Source: Pezicula radicicola (lineage: Eukaryota > Ascomycota > Leotiomycetes > Helotiales > Dermateaceae). Taken from it: 64,000 nt of DNA. A program made the translations under genes and the position numbers. Positions 1 to 10,507 of this stretch are shown one piece after another (position 1 is the stretch's first letter; every line of letters begins with the position of its first letter). Below the pieces are notes generated by a model. That model worked only from the letters and a program-made list of their open reading frames with translations, had not been told where the DNA came from and did not search any database. Location: the NCBI GenBank assembly GCA_003008705.1, contig PDUO01000038.1:434001-498000 (forward strand), given 5' to 3'.

Positions 1-159
1 CTCAGGGGCGATGAGCTCCTGGAGCGTCCATCCTCTGGTGAACCATCTACTTTTCCGGAAAGCAGAGGAATCGCCAGCCACGTCGTCGTCTCCTGGAACG
101 TCGCAAAGATACACTATGCACACTATTGCAGATTGGTACCACTTGAACGTTGAGTTCAT
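1..159 (-). pseudogene. HET-domain fragment, running off the left edge
   Basis: The minus strand is open from an ATG at 159 down to base 1 (53 codons). It contains the hallmark C-terminal part of the heterokaryon-incompatibility (HET) domain: a KWYQSA segment, then CIVYLCDVP, an acidic stretch and SRWFTRGWTLQELIAP. In intact HET proteins this block follows a conserved IDTCCID-type segment. That segment is not visible upstream (160-500), so the copy looks 5'-truncated, unless a distant exon lies there. HET proteins trigger non-self recognition cell death in filamentous fungi. The rest of the gene, if any, lies outside the window. Domain identity is secure; status as a relic is inferred. Confidence 0.7.
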
Positions 160-1130
160 GGCCTTATTTCTAACCACAAGAACAACTACTATTTGAGCTG
201 TAACTCTGTATTTAGTTACTAGTTAGGTAGATAGAAACAGTTAGTATTAAGGAGAAATAGAGTTGCGGCTGGCCCTCGGCCCGTTCCGAGTCTGTTTTGG
301 TTGCGGGCCTCTCTGTACTTCTTCTCCGCTATTATTATCGTTGTCCCCTTCCTTTTTCTGCTCCTTACGCCAAGGCAAAACCATACACCTTATAACAAGC
401 CTCCCCATCGACACTAGCTCCACGACGGCGCTCTCTACTGCTCCTGCCTGTGAGTCTGAACCTCTTCCCACAGATATTACTTATTACTCTTAAATAGTTA
501 ACCTTTTGTGCTAAGGTTTTACTAAGTTTTGCACTAAGAAACTGTAAGTTTATTTGCTACAGTAGTAAGAATTCCTCCTAAGAATTCCTCTTCTAAAAAG
601 CATAAGATAAAGTCTTCCGCAAACCTGCCTTGCTTGAACCCGAACACAAACTCACTGCAAGTTGCCGGGCAATGGGGCATGATATCATGATGACAACTTG
701 GAAGTTTTCCCCAAAATCCACCACGTCGCTCAAATCAGCCGATTAGCGAAGCGATCTTCACGCCACTGAGGTCAACGGACTTAGAAGCTTTCCAAAATCC
801 ACCATACACGTTCCACTATACACGTTCCATCACACACGTACGAAGGGATTCAAGAAATAAGCGTCACCCCCTTGGATAGCGTGACTAAGTACACGCACTT
901 TCAGGGCCGAAGTATTAGAATTGCGCAACTTGGAGACGATAAACGCTTTTAAGCGAGCCAGAGGGGGGGACGCTTAGTTCTTAAGACCCCTCTTCGTACT
1001 CTACAGAGACCTTTGGAGCAAGTCTTCAAATAGCTCTTCCACTTGTTACCTAGTCTTCGGCACTACTTTGGTTCTTTTCATTGAATCCTGACCATACCGT
1101 ATTAGCAGTAGCATTTAATCCTAAGATACT
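160..1130. other. Intergenic, no gene recognised
   Basis: Only short overlapping reading frames with no recognisable domain. Bases 480-620 are AT-rich. Bases 780-870 repeat short phrases such as CCACTATACACGTTCCA. This stretch would hold the promoter of the esterase that starts at 1131. Confidence 0.5.
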
Positions 1131-2312
1131 ATGAGTACCTTCCTTCTAATTATACTTTACCTAGCATCAACCTCAGCATTCGCCCTTCCAGGATGGCCCG
1201 GTCCATCATCCTCCGGTCCAAGTCATGGCGGGCGTGGTGGGGGAAATCAAGTCTGGGACTTGAAGAAATTCAGCACGCTGGTGGCATTTGGTGATAGCTA
1301 TACAGACGACAATCGATTCATCTACTTTCTGAACAACAACGGCCAAGCACCTCCTACAGGCTGGGTCAACCCCCCAAATAACGCCTCTGCTGATGGAGGC
1401 TTCCCGTGGCCGGACTACGTGCATTGGTATAGTGGAGCGCGGGTTTACAATTACGCCGTCGATGGCGCTTCGTGCTCAAATAACATTACACCGAGATGGT
1501 ACAGTGGCATTAATGCGAATTTCCCGGACGTGGAGCATTATGAAGTGCCTGCGTATATTTCTGATAGCCAATATATCGAGCCAACAACAGGGGCAAAGCT
1601 CTTAGATGCGCCACAGGATGAGACGGTATACTCCATGTGGATAGGCACAAATGAACTAGATGTCGGGGAATTCCTCACGGACTCCCAAGTTCCAGGAACA
1701 AATATCACAACGTACATGGACTGCCTCTATGCCCAGTTACAGCGCATCTACGACAATAGCGCGAGGTACTTTGTCCTGCAAAATGTGATACCTCTCTTCT
1801 TAACACCACTTGTCGCCACACCTGAGAATGGAGGCGTGGGACCAAATCACTATTGGCCACAGAAACCTAGTAATATCACTGAGATTAGCTACAAGATGCT
1901 AGAGATGGTGGTGGCTACTAACGCCATTTATGAGTATCGCACGCCGTTTGAAGTTGTGGTAGCTAGGAGATTCCCAGGGGCTAGGTTTGCACTAATGGAT
2001 ATGTACGGACTGGTGAGTCAAATCAGCCTTTCCAATCTTGTCGCTTTGTGTCCTCATAGTTCGATTCCACAGATCCTTGATATATGGAACAACCCAACAG
2101 AATACCTAAACGGCACTGCGCCAGCTAATGTTACTGGGTTCATTAACCACTGTACTATTGATGGCTCTGAGTGCGTGCAGGAACCGAGTCCTGATAGCTT
2201 CCTGTGGTTTGATGAATCGCATCCAAGTCAGCAGACTGATCGAATTATTGCAAGGACTTTTGTAGATGTTGTTAAAGGAACGAGCAAGTGGGGTACGTAC
2301 TGGTCGAGCTAG
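1131..2312 (+). CDS. Secreted SGNH/GDSL esterase, CE16-like
   Basis: A single-exon protein of 393 residues. It begins with a hydrophobic signal peptide (about residues 1-18, ending SAFA) and a short Gly/Ser/Pro-rich linker (21-40). SGNH hydrolase blocks are visible: the nucleophile Ser56 in FGDSYTDDNR, an IGTNELD block near residue 170 giving the oxyanion Asn, and the catalytic Asp361/His364 pair in FDESHPS. Several N-x-S/T sequons fit secretion. This arrangement matches fungal carbohydrate-esterase family 16 acetylesterases, which remove acetyl groups from plant xylan-derived oligosaccharides. The exact substrate cannot be told from sequence. The length is usual for the family (about 330-400) and no defect is seen. 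Confidence 0.85.
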   Translation: MSTFLLIILYLASTSAFALPGWPGPSSSGPSHGGRGGGNQVWDLKKFSTLVAFGDSYTDDNRFIYFLNNNGQAPPTGWVNPPNNASADGGFPWPDYVHWYSGARVYNYAVDGASCSNNITPRWYSGINANFPDVEHYEVPAYISDSQYIEPTTGAKLLDAPQDETVYSMWIGTNELDVGEFLTDSQVPGTNITTYMDCLYAQLQRIYDNSARYFVLQNVIPLFLTPLVATPENGGVGPNHYWPQKPSNITEISYKMLEMVVATNAIYEYRTPFEVVVARRFPGARFALMDMYGLVSQISLSNLVALCPHSSIPQILDIWNNPTEYLNGTAPANVTGFINHCTIDGSECVQEPSPDSFLWFDESHPSQQTDRIIARTFVDVVKGTSKWGTYWSS

Positions 2313-3679
2313 ATGATTTTACGTATTGAAAAGATGACTTCTTCACTGCCTGTCATTCCTTAGTAAAATCGGTTTAAAATTCAGGAATTCTTAACACTCA
2401 TTTATTATAGCATCAAGATAACTCCGTCTTAAGGTAGAAGATATATATAATTTTATTAAGTAATAAATTGGTATAAATATAGTTTAAATAAACTAAAAAT
2501 TTACTAAATTAAGAACGCCAAAGGAAACTTCTAAACCAAAACCATTACAAAATAGAAGCCAACCCCTTAACTTTTAGCAGAATTTCATTCTATATCGATC
2601 AAGATATACTCCCCTAAATAATCTATATTCAGTGGGCACAAGGTTAAGTTTATTAGTGTAAATTTGTAGCCTAATACAGCCTACAACACATTTCACTACT
2701 TACTAATTTAGAATATTAGAAAGATGCTATACCTCCTTCTATTACTAGTATTTAATAGAAGCGTTTATAGATATTAATCCTAACTATGTTTTTCAAGAAT
2801 AGACTTATAAATTGCCAAGACCCTGTTTCTGCTGGACTTAGTATTGTCTAAAGTTTGTTGCTATGTGAACTTTATGACCCTATCCGGGGTGAGTGACTAT
2901 AATCCTATTTGTAGCTAGTACTCATGTAAGTTACTCTCGATATTCTTCCTTGCCCCAATTGCCCCAAGTCTATCATCGTCGCTTAGTAAACTCAAACAGG
3001 TTTCAAGTGCTAGATCATAGGAAGCACATCTTATTGTTATAGCTATAGCTAGAAAAGTTAGAAAGACCTTGAGTCCGCAAGCGAATTAATGAATACCGGC
3101 GCTCCTGTAATGTTTCCCCCAGCCTTTTGGGTCAAGAACCTCGTGCCAACATTTTTTCTAAAGCCGTTAAGTTAGTGGAATGGGCTATTTATCGATCCAA
3201 GTTTCACGAGAAAGGGTAAACAAGGCAGATTTTGGTGTATGTACCTCCGTATATTTTTAAGCGCTGGATATTATTGCTTAATGGTATCGGTAAGAATTTT
3301 CCTTCCTTCGTTAAGTGTAGGTTGAATTATAGGAATATTCATGTTATCGTCTTCTTAATATAAGTAGGTATGTTAGACTTAATATAGTTGGAACGATAGG
3401 TTTTAATAGAATCGATGGATATATAGTATATATATAGATGGATTGATTAGTTGTCTAGTTCTTGGTAGCCCATATGGTGGGCTCCGAATAACCCGGAGGT
3501 GCCAAGGCTAATCTCAGGGCCATATTACGAGTTACACCACGGCATGAACCGAAGAGCCCTAGAGACCCCAGGCAGACTACTGTAAAAGTAGCGAGCCTCT
3601 GTTGAGTATGGTGGGGGTGGGGGTGGGGTCTTCCGCTTAGATTGCTGGTCTCCTCTTCAACACGACGGGAGCTAGATAC
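2313..3679. other. AT-rich intergenic
   Basis: Very AT-rich from 2330 to 2860 and 3230 to 3450, with no protein-like reading frame. A GTACCTCCGTA motif at 3241-3251 matches the repeated motif described at 27-30 kb. No gene is recognised. Confidence 0.5.
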
Positions 3680-4506
3680 GTGGAACTCAGTATGATACAA
3701 GACCACGGCGAACACGGCGAACACGTCAACCCGCCTCTCCGCTCCTTCTACGCCGTGTCCCTTGAGCTGAGCGAGAGGATTGATTCTTTCCTGGCCGAGG
3801 ATCCGGAGACGCCTCTCCTGCGAAATGTGCAGGCGCAGCTGCGCGTATCGATGGGCGTCGTGGAGGACTCGCTGAGGAAGTACCGGTGCGTCTTTCTCCT
3901 CCTGTGCCTGTCTTCCACCTTGAGCACCAAACAAGTCGCTGGCGCTTTTGCGCACAGGCCCGAAGAGATCTCCATCTCATATAACGGGGGGAAAGACTGT
4001 ATGATGCGCCATACATTTTCTTGCATAGAAACTGGAGCCTTGGCTAGAGACATTACCAACCCCTTGCTACCCCGAAGAACTCCCTCTTAGGTTTTCGTTA
4101 AAAGATGCATGCTAAATCCTAACAAGGTCTCGTGCTCCTTATTGTGATCGTCGTCTGCCTTGCACGGCACTTCTCGCCCTCCAAAACCACTCCCAAAGCA
4201 AACATCCCGAACGGATCTGCCAAGCCTACACTCTTTCCCGAGAAGTTCCAAGCCGTCTACATTGTCTCCCCAAACCCCTTCCCCGAAGTCGATGCCTTCG
4301 TCGCCTCGTCCAGCGCCGAATACCATCCGGAAGTCGCACGCTACATATTACCGATGAGAAAAGGGCTGGAGACCCGAGTATACAAGCCATCTTTGTAGGA
4401 ACCCGAAGGACCGATCCGCATGGGGAGAAGCTGACACATTTTGACCCGACGGACGCGGGCTGGCCCGCTTTCATGCGGGTGCATCCGGTCATCGATTGGC
4501 ATTATG
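3680..4506 (+). pseudogene. FAD1: Truncated, frameshifted FAD synthase (FAD1-like) copy
   Basis: FAD synthase adenylylates FMN using a PAPS-reductase-like domain. Exon 1 (3680-3885) carries an N-terminal helix region. Exon 2 (3958-3998) carries the nucleotide-binding ISISYNGGKDC motif. Exon 3 (from 4127) continues LVLLIVIVVCLARHF, then AVYIVSPNPFPEVDAF and ARYILPMRKGLE. Both introns keep usable splice sites (GTGCGT...CACAG and GTATGA...AACAAG) and join in phase. Near 4368-4378 the frame shifts; the conserved FVGTRRTDPHGEKLTHFDPTD and PAFMRVHPVIDWHY blocks continue in another frame to 4506, where a GTATGT donor follows. The expected next exon (EIWAF-type) is not found, so the copy is also 3'-truncated. 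A functional FAD1 presumably lies elsewhere. Confidence 0.8.
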
Positions 4507-5644
4507 GTATGTAGTCCGGTATCAATAATTCCCATTTCGGGGTGTCTAGAGTGTCTCTGGAGTTGTTTGCTCTAAGACGCGTTTAAAGATTTCTAAGACA
4601 CCGCAGATATAGCTATAACTAACCACATAAGTTGAACAGCGGAGATTTAGGCGGTGAGTTTTAACCCTTAACTTTCTGGCTATTTAAGGAAGAGAAACTA
4701 GGAAGGACGCCGGCGGGGTAGGCGAGGGAAGAAGGCTAATAATGTGCTAGTTTATCCGATATTTGGGGATCCCATATTGTCCTCTGTATGACCAGGTGAG
4801 TTGGGTCCACGAGGCGAGGAGAAGGGGGAAGAGTTGTCTCACTGATAGTTGAGAAGGGCTATACGAGTCTAGGTAGAAAACTAGATACCCACCCGAATCC
4901 TCACTTAAGGAAGGAAGGTGGTGAGAACGGGGAGAGGTTCCGACCCGCATACGAGTTACTGGCAGACGACATAGAACGACTGGGTCGCGATGGATAATGG
5001 TAATATAGAGCAGGTTGTGCTTGTAAGGTTGGGTAGGCGCATCATAGGAGAGCCATTTGTATAGAGCATAGACTTACGGCGGTGTCCATCAATGCATACT
5101 CGAGTTTCGGATACTGATGAAGAGTACTAAATACTAACTGCAGTTTACGCGGCCTCGCGACAACTAAGTCCGGCCCTTTGGCTACGGCTAGACTGCGGAA
5201 GGCAACCAGCTTAACAAGCTCAGCTAGCTCACCTAGTGCTCTCTACTAACCATGTGGCTTAGCGAAGAACTTGTTCTTAGGCTGTTCCTAACTTCCGTCC
5301 TTGGTGTAGGACACTACTTGCCTAGGTGTTCAAAACGGGATCCCAGAATGCACGCTTTTAGGGATCTAGAGTTTGCCCCGAGAAAATCTTTGGTTCTCGC
5401 TATGGCTCGATATCGGAACAATTAGAGCGTAATGAGAATAGAGAATACATATTGTAGTACACAGGGTAAGATTAGGGAAGGGCTCGGCTAGTATCGCTTA
5501 GCCGAGTAAAATACATAGATGGTCATTTGTAATTCTGTTTTCCAAATCGGCCATTATTCTGTAGCTGTAGCAATGACTAAACACACGGTCAATGGTCATA
5601 AGAGCTACTTCCGCAGGTTTTGGTTTCAAAAGACTAAATAACAA
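4507..5644. other. Intergenic with one hairpin
   Basis: No convincing gene. A perfect 8-bp inverted repeat, CTCGGCTA (5483-5490) and TAGCCGAG (5499-5506), could form a hairpin with an 8-nt loop. The Tc1-type element is inserted at the right end of this stretch. Confidence 0.4.
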
Positions 5645-5646
5645 TA

Positions 5647-5680
5647 CGAAGGCCAGATTAAATGGTAATGGGGCTGGTCC
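5647..5680 (+). repeat. Left terminal inverted repeat (34 bp)
   Basis: Begins CGAAGGCCAGATTAAATGG and ends GGGGCTGGTCC. It is the exact reverse complement of 7141-7174. Confidence 0.95.
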
Positions 5681-5764
5681 AAGCGTTTTTTAGTTATATA
5701 ACCCGAATAACCTCACAATAATAAACACTATTCTGAACTTCAAGCCCACATACTAAGAGTAACA

Positions 5765-7066
5765 ATGGCTCCTAAATACCTATATATTGACGAAGCTGAT
5801 AAGGGGAGCTTTCTTGGACGAATTGATGATGGAATAGATATTCTACTAGCTATAAAGAGAGCTAGGATCCACCCAACTGTAGCTCGACGAATTAAGAAAT
5901 ACTTAGACGAAATTCAAGTGTATAATAAGAGCCACAACCTCCCTCCTCCTTCGATGTACGACCGGGTAGTTATTAAGCCAAAGCCAGGGAAGTATAGGGT
6001 TATATCTAAGATATCTAGGAATCAATTAAAGGAAGCTATTGAGTAGGATCGCTAGTATTGAGAGATACTACAATATAAGGTTATATAAGAGCTTGGGATA
6101 ATAGCCTCGAAATCGACTATACGAACAGAGATAAAGGTATACGATTTAAATCGAGTTAAACCTATAAAGAAGCTTACCCTTACTCCTATATAAGAAGCCC
6201 AACGATATAAGATTATACTCTCAAGGAAGGATTAGATACTTGATGATTAGAAGAGGGTTGTTTTTATAGATGAGGCTATAATACTTGTAGGAGAGTACAG
6301 GGGAAGGTATTTAATATCCCGAACACTAGATGATCGATATAAGGAAGACTACATCGAAGTCAGGTATAATAACTATAGTAAGGCGATGTTTTGGGGCTTA
6401 TTTTCGTATAATTATAAAGGTCCTTACTATATCTACTATACCGAAACTATAGACGAAAAAGTAAAATACCAGGCTATTATCAACGAATACAACGTAGTCT
6501 TACTACTATATAAATAGGTAGAATAGGCCTGCTGTCAAGCTAAGGATATTATTAAATAGGAAAGGCTTAGGAAGAAAAAACCAGGAAGGCTAGTATAATA
6601 GGAGGTCTTTTGGAAGAAAGAGATGATGAAGAGAGGAGATGGTAAGGGAGGAATTGATTTTATAAGGTATCATCAAGAGGTAGTTGTTCCTAAGCTTATT
6701 CCATTTATAGATAGGCTTAATGGCTTACTAGAGGTAATATAACACCCATTTATTCTTTAGTAAGATGGAGCCCCATCTCACATAAGTTAATACACCTCTT
6801 TATTATTCGAACAGAAGGGCTATTTAATACATGAACACCCTGGAAATTCGCCTGAAATGAATACAATTGAGTATACTTAGATACCAATGAGGATAGCTAT
6901 TATAAATACTTGGAATCGGCCTCATACTTTAGAATAGATAGAACGGGCTTGGTATACCGAATGGGATAATATAACTCAGGATCAAATAAGGGAATGGGTT
7001 TCTGGGTAAATAGAGATTAATCAGAGGATTCTGGACGACGAGGGAGGTAATAAATTTTATAGATAG
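5765..7066 (+). pseudogene. Tc1-type transposase, nonsense-riddled
   Basis: One reading frame runs from the ATG at 5765 to about 7066 (roughly 430 codons). The first 93 codons are open (basic, helix-turn-helix-like region), then about twenty stops follow, mostly TAG and TAA with one TGA. The frame never changes. DDE landmarks stay in this frame: Asp in VVFIDEAI (codon at 6269), Asp in QDGAPSH context, here preceded by a stop (codon at 6764), and Glu in SPEMNTIE (codon at 6869), giving a D-34-E spacing. All stops can be explained by C-to-T or G-to-A transitions of CAG, CAA, CGA or TGG codons, the signature expected of repeat-induced point mutation. Confidence 0.9.
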
Positions 7067-7140
7067 AGGCTTAATTACTATTATAATTAGAATTAGAAAT
7101 AGAGGTAATTGTCATGATTTTGAAGCTATTCGGGGTGCAC

Positions 7141-7174
7141 GGACCAGCCCCATTACCATTTAATCTGGCCTTCG
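7141..7174 (-). repeat. Right terminal inverted repeat (34 bp)
   Basis: Begins GGACCAGCCCCATTACC and ends TCTGGCCTTCG, followed by the TA target duplication. It matches the left repeat without mismatch. Confidence 0.95.
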
Positions 7175-7176
7175 TA

Positions 7177-7583
7177 CTATAGAAGTAAAAACTTTGTAAT
7201 GGAAATGACGGTTAATTACCTAAGCAGCACCACTTCCAAAAGACAGCCAATAGAAGGCATTTATCACAGGCGGTTAATATATTCCGCCGCTAACGCCACT
7301 GAACCTTGTTCTTTCCTCATGGTTTCACCCAAATGGCTATTAGCAACAATTCCTATTCGTCGTCTTCTAACAAAGTAAGTTAAATAGTACTTGGTGACTC
7401 ACGCTGCTGCAGTTGATTTCTAATGCACAGGTTTCATAGCAGTTGCTTTAATTCCTCATTCTCTACCTATATATAGAAAGCAAAAATTTGTAAGTATAAT
7501 TCAGTGGTGCAAGTCTTTCAAGATTCAGATTTATCTAAATAACTCAATACTTTTTTCCCTTCATCTCACACATCATCATCATC
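7177..7583. other. Promoter region of the RidA-like gene
   Basis: Between the transposon and the RidA-like start. AT-rich, with CATCATCATCATC directly before the ATG at 7584. No separate gene is seen. Confidence 0.4.
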
Positions 7584-8134
7584 ATGTCCGGCCTTAAATA
7601 CTACTCATACCCAGGAGTCGGGGAACGGAACGCTGAAAACTTTAGATACAGCCAAGCTGTACGGGTAGGAGATCGTATCGAATGCGCTGGTCAAGGTTCG
7701 TAACATTACATACACTATATAGCAAACCAGATACCCCCCCCCCCCCAAAAAAAGGAAAAAAGAGAAGAAAAAAAACTAATCAAAAATTTGAACTCACAGG
7801 AGGATGGATTCCAGAAACAGGTGTTTTTCTCAAAGAGATAAACGCACAGATCGATCAAGCTTTCTCAAATGTTGATCTCAATTTGAAACATGCTGGAGGA
7901 AAAGGATGGAGTCAAGTGTTTCGTGTTAATTCTTATCATGTTCCTCTTAATAATGAGGCACTTGGAGCTATGGTACGTAATTTTGAGAAGTGGATGCCTG
8001 ATCATAGACCTATATGGACTCGTGTTGGTGTTTCTCGTCTTGGTGAGGATGATATGAGGGTTGAGATTGAGGTTGTTGCTTTGGATGAGGAGGGGTCTAG
8101 GAGTTTGAAGGATGGAGGGGAGGGGAAGGCTTGA
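7584..8134 (+). CDS. RidA/YjgF-family protein
   Basis: Two exons, 7584-7695 and 7800-8134, join in phase (CAAG|GTTCGT ... CACAG|GA) to give 148 residues. The mature sequence reads FRYSQAVRVGDRIECAGQG at the first exon end, then GWIPETGVFLKEINAQIDQAF, the usual RidA strand-helix pattern, and VFRVNSYHVPL, which holds the Arg expected to bind the substrate carboxylate. RidA proteins hydrolyse reactive enamine/imine intermediates; distant fungal members may have other roles. The start was chosen at 7584 because it sits in a normal fungal context and gives the complete N-terminal strand; an in-frame ATG inside the intron (7682) would cut the fold. The intron contains a run of about 12 C followed by a purine-rich tract. 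Confidence 0.85.
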
Positions 8135-9598
8135 TGGGAAGGTGTGATGGTTATGGGTGGATTGTGTGATGGGTGGAATGTGTGGAATCTAAAAGTGGGT
8201 TTTCTGGGATAGCTTTATTCTTATGTGGAAATCAAAAGGTGTTCTCTCTTTACTGTGCTCATGATTTTGAGGGGTGTCGGTGATGTGATTTGTAGATCTT
8301 GGTACTACTTATACTTGATAGATGTCCTTCATGTATTTGAAATGAAGAAGAGGTATTAAATAGTGCAGTAACTACTTCATGTTTGATAAAGGCAGCTAAG
8401 CGATACGGCTTGATAATATAAACTAATGATTATTAAGAGAATTACAATCTATTTAAATTCGGTGTATATATTATGCACTTAGGAGTCTTAGCAAGCAGAC
8501 AAATACAAACGGGATGAAAACGTCTCGAAGGTGGAATGACAACTTTTATTCATATATTCTTAAGGGTGTGGCACTATGTCCTATATAAATATTTTGTAGG
8601 ATTTTCTTGTGCAGTATTTCTAGTCTAAATAGACCTTCTCCGTCACTAAGATGTCTAATAGTGTGTCTAATAGTAGTTTTAGGAAAGTTATTGGAGGCTA
8701 CCACTGTCATTGGACACACTTGCAGATCCATACCCTTCTTGGCACAGGAAAATACTCAGCTGGACTCACAGTAGTGTATCTAGAGACCAACGTAATTCTT
8801 CTCGAAAAATTCTAGCTCAGCGTTGAAATTGTAGAGAATTGAATCTGCAGTAGTAGATCGAGAGGATTTCAGTTTAAAGAGTCCAATGTCCTGGAGTACC
8901 CTCTAGCTGTCGTACCTGTCACTAACCAGACTGCGTAGTCAAGATCCTTTAAGAGTACTGTTAATATATATATATATACTCAGCATACCAGATATTAGTG
9001 CTTGTACCTAAAGTGGAACTTTTCGATAATCCAATCTCTTTACATAACTACAATAAATTTCTATAACTACTAGAGCGGTTTAGGAAGTTTTCTTAATCCC
9101 TACATAAGGTTACTAGGTCAATTTCTCTCGCAAACCCAATCTCGCTTATTCGGCGGCAGCACCCNNNNNNNNNNNNNNNCCCCCCCCCGTTTTCCTCTCG
9201 GCTATCAAGCCCTCTCCCACATTAGAAAGAAGCTACGAAGTAGCACGCTTAGGTACGAAATCACCTTCTTGGCCTATTTAATCTTAGAGAGATACCGTAA
9301 TTCTAGAGCTAATTAAACCTCAGCTTTAACTTCATAGACGCGCAGTTCTAGCTATACAACTTCTTAGTTCTACCTCCGAGCGGTTGAATCTGAGAGAGCC
9401 AGAGAAGGGAGCCAAGAACTATACAGATATGTCCCTTAAGCTTATAGTAAGGTTATCATTGCGGTGCATTTTGAAGAAAAGGTAGCAAAATCTGTTTGGT
9501 TTCTGGCTAATTCTAACAACACCAATAAAAATGGTATGGACACAACCCACAGAGAACCTGTCGCGCCAGAAGTGCACAAATAACAGTAAAAGAGCTCG
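8135..9598. other. Intergenic with an assembly gap
   Basis: AT-rich, no gene recognised. A minus-strand frame at 8546-8731 has no known motif. A 22-base stretch near 9295-9316 resembles eukaryotic 18S rRNA (AATTCTAGAGCTAAT) but the flanks do not, so no rRNA is called. Confidence 0.4.
9165..9179. other. Assembly gap (15 N)
   Basis: Fifteen N followed by a run of C (9180-9188). The gap size may be arbitrary, and anything read across it is unreliable. Confidence 0.98.
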
Positions 9599-9961
9599 AT
9601 GCATTTCCCAAGCAGGGAGAACTTGCCCAAAAACTCATCGCTCCTATGTACTCATTGTTTGAAACTGACAGCCCGTCACGAAACGCCTCACCTTGCTCTG
9701 TGGTATCAAGATGAGGAGGGCTTCACAGTGACGGAACCTTACGAGCGGTTAAAGAGACTAACAGAAGTAGGCTGCGCGTTCTATGGCTTGCTATGTAATC
9801 GATTGAAGAAGTGCGTGACTAATAACATCGATGAATACAAAGTTGAGAGATCCGATCGACCAGCGAGCCGGACACTGCAAGAGAGCGTTCTATCAAGACG
9901 TTTCGTTACCTGCACATCGGCTATATCGAAACCGCCTTGCATCCATTTGGCAAAGTTGTGA
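9599..9961 (+). pseudogene. Possible HET-protein N-terminal fragment
   Basis: A 120-codon frame. Its first 60 residues resemble the region that precedes the HET domain in many fungal incompatibility proteins: LLCTHCLKL (Cys-x-x-Cys-x-x-Leu), a spacer, then LTEVGCAFYGLLCNRLKK, like the common GC-x-LC-x-LL motif. After that the similarity fades and other frames (to about 10050) look equally plausible, so it is probably a degraded piece. No HET core motifs such as SHCWG are found downstream. This is a weak call based on pattern only. Confidence 0.33.
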
Positions 9962-10055
9962 TAGAAGGTCACAGACAATGGCCTATCAATGTCGCTTGGC
10001 CATGATGCGCTTGGGGCTTTACTCTTGCAGAAGGCAAACCTGCATTGTAGCATAA

Positions 10056-10507
10056 ATTTCGAAGCTTACTTTAGGCCATAGGGCCAATGAAATTTATTTA
10101 GACCACTTATTGCACATCCTTTAGATGAAATAATAATGCAATTGTAATACGACAACAAGTGTTTCATTGACAATCAAATTAAGAAGCTAAAGAAAATATT
10201 CAAAGTCTTCTAGGCTAGTATTTCAATTAAACCACTAAGCACCCCACGTTGTATCAATATGGGTCGTAAGACCTCGGATTCTTGGCTTTAGGTCTTTCAT
10301 ACCCACCATTGGATCACCCTACGCTTTACTGTTTTGATCGGCTTATACGCCGGTTAATAGCAAGCAACAAACTCATGAGTCATTTCTAAAGCTGTTTATT
10401 ATTTAGACATGAAAATATCTTTCCACTGGCACCATTTATCAAGTAATGTAGCCAAAACTTCAATTTACGAATGTAAACTCATCTTCTGTCTTGGAATTAT
10501 ATCTCAT
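10056..10507. other. Intergenic, 3' of the rhamnosidase-like gene
   Basis: No feature seen beyond a likely 3' untranslated region for the minus-strand gene ending at 10508. Confidence 0.4.

Larger units (their letters stand above)
5647..7174 (+). mobile_element. Tc1-superfamily DNA transposon, RIP-inactivated
   Basis: A complete 1,528-bp element bounded by 34-bp perfectly matching terminal inverted repeats and flanked by TA on both sides (5645-5646 and 7175-7176), the target duplication used by Tc1/mariner elements. It contains one transposase gene read on the plus strand with a D...D(34)E catalytic layout, typical of the Tc1 branch. The transposase is riddled with in-frame stops but shows no frame change, so the element is non-autonomous now. 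End structure and spacing are directly visible; assignment to a named fungal family would need a library search. Confidence 0.93.

Noticed and set aside
9290..9320. Similarity to a conserved 18S rRNA segment (ACCGT..AATTCTAGAGCTAAT)
   Set aside because: Only about 20 bases match and neighbouring 18S sequence is absent; it could be chance.
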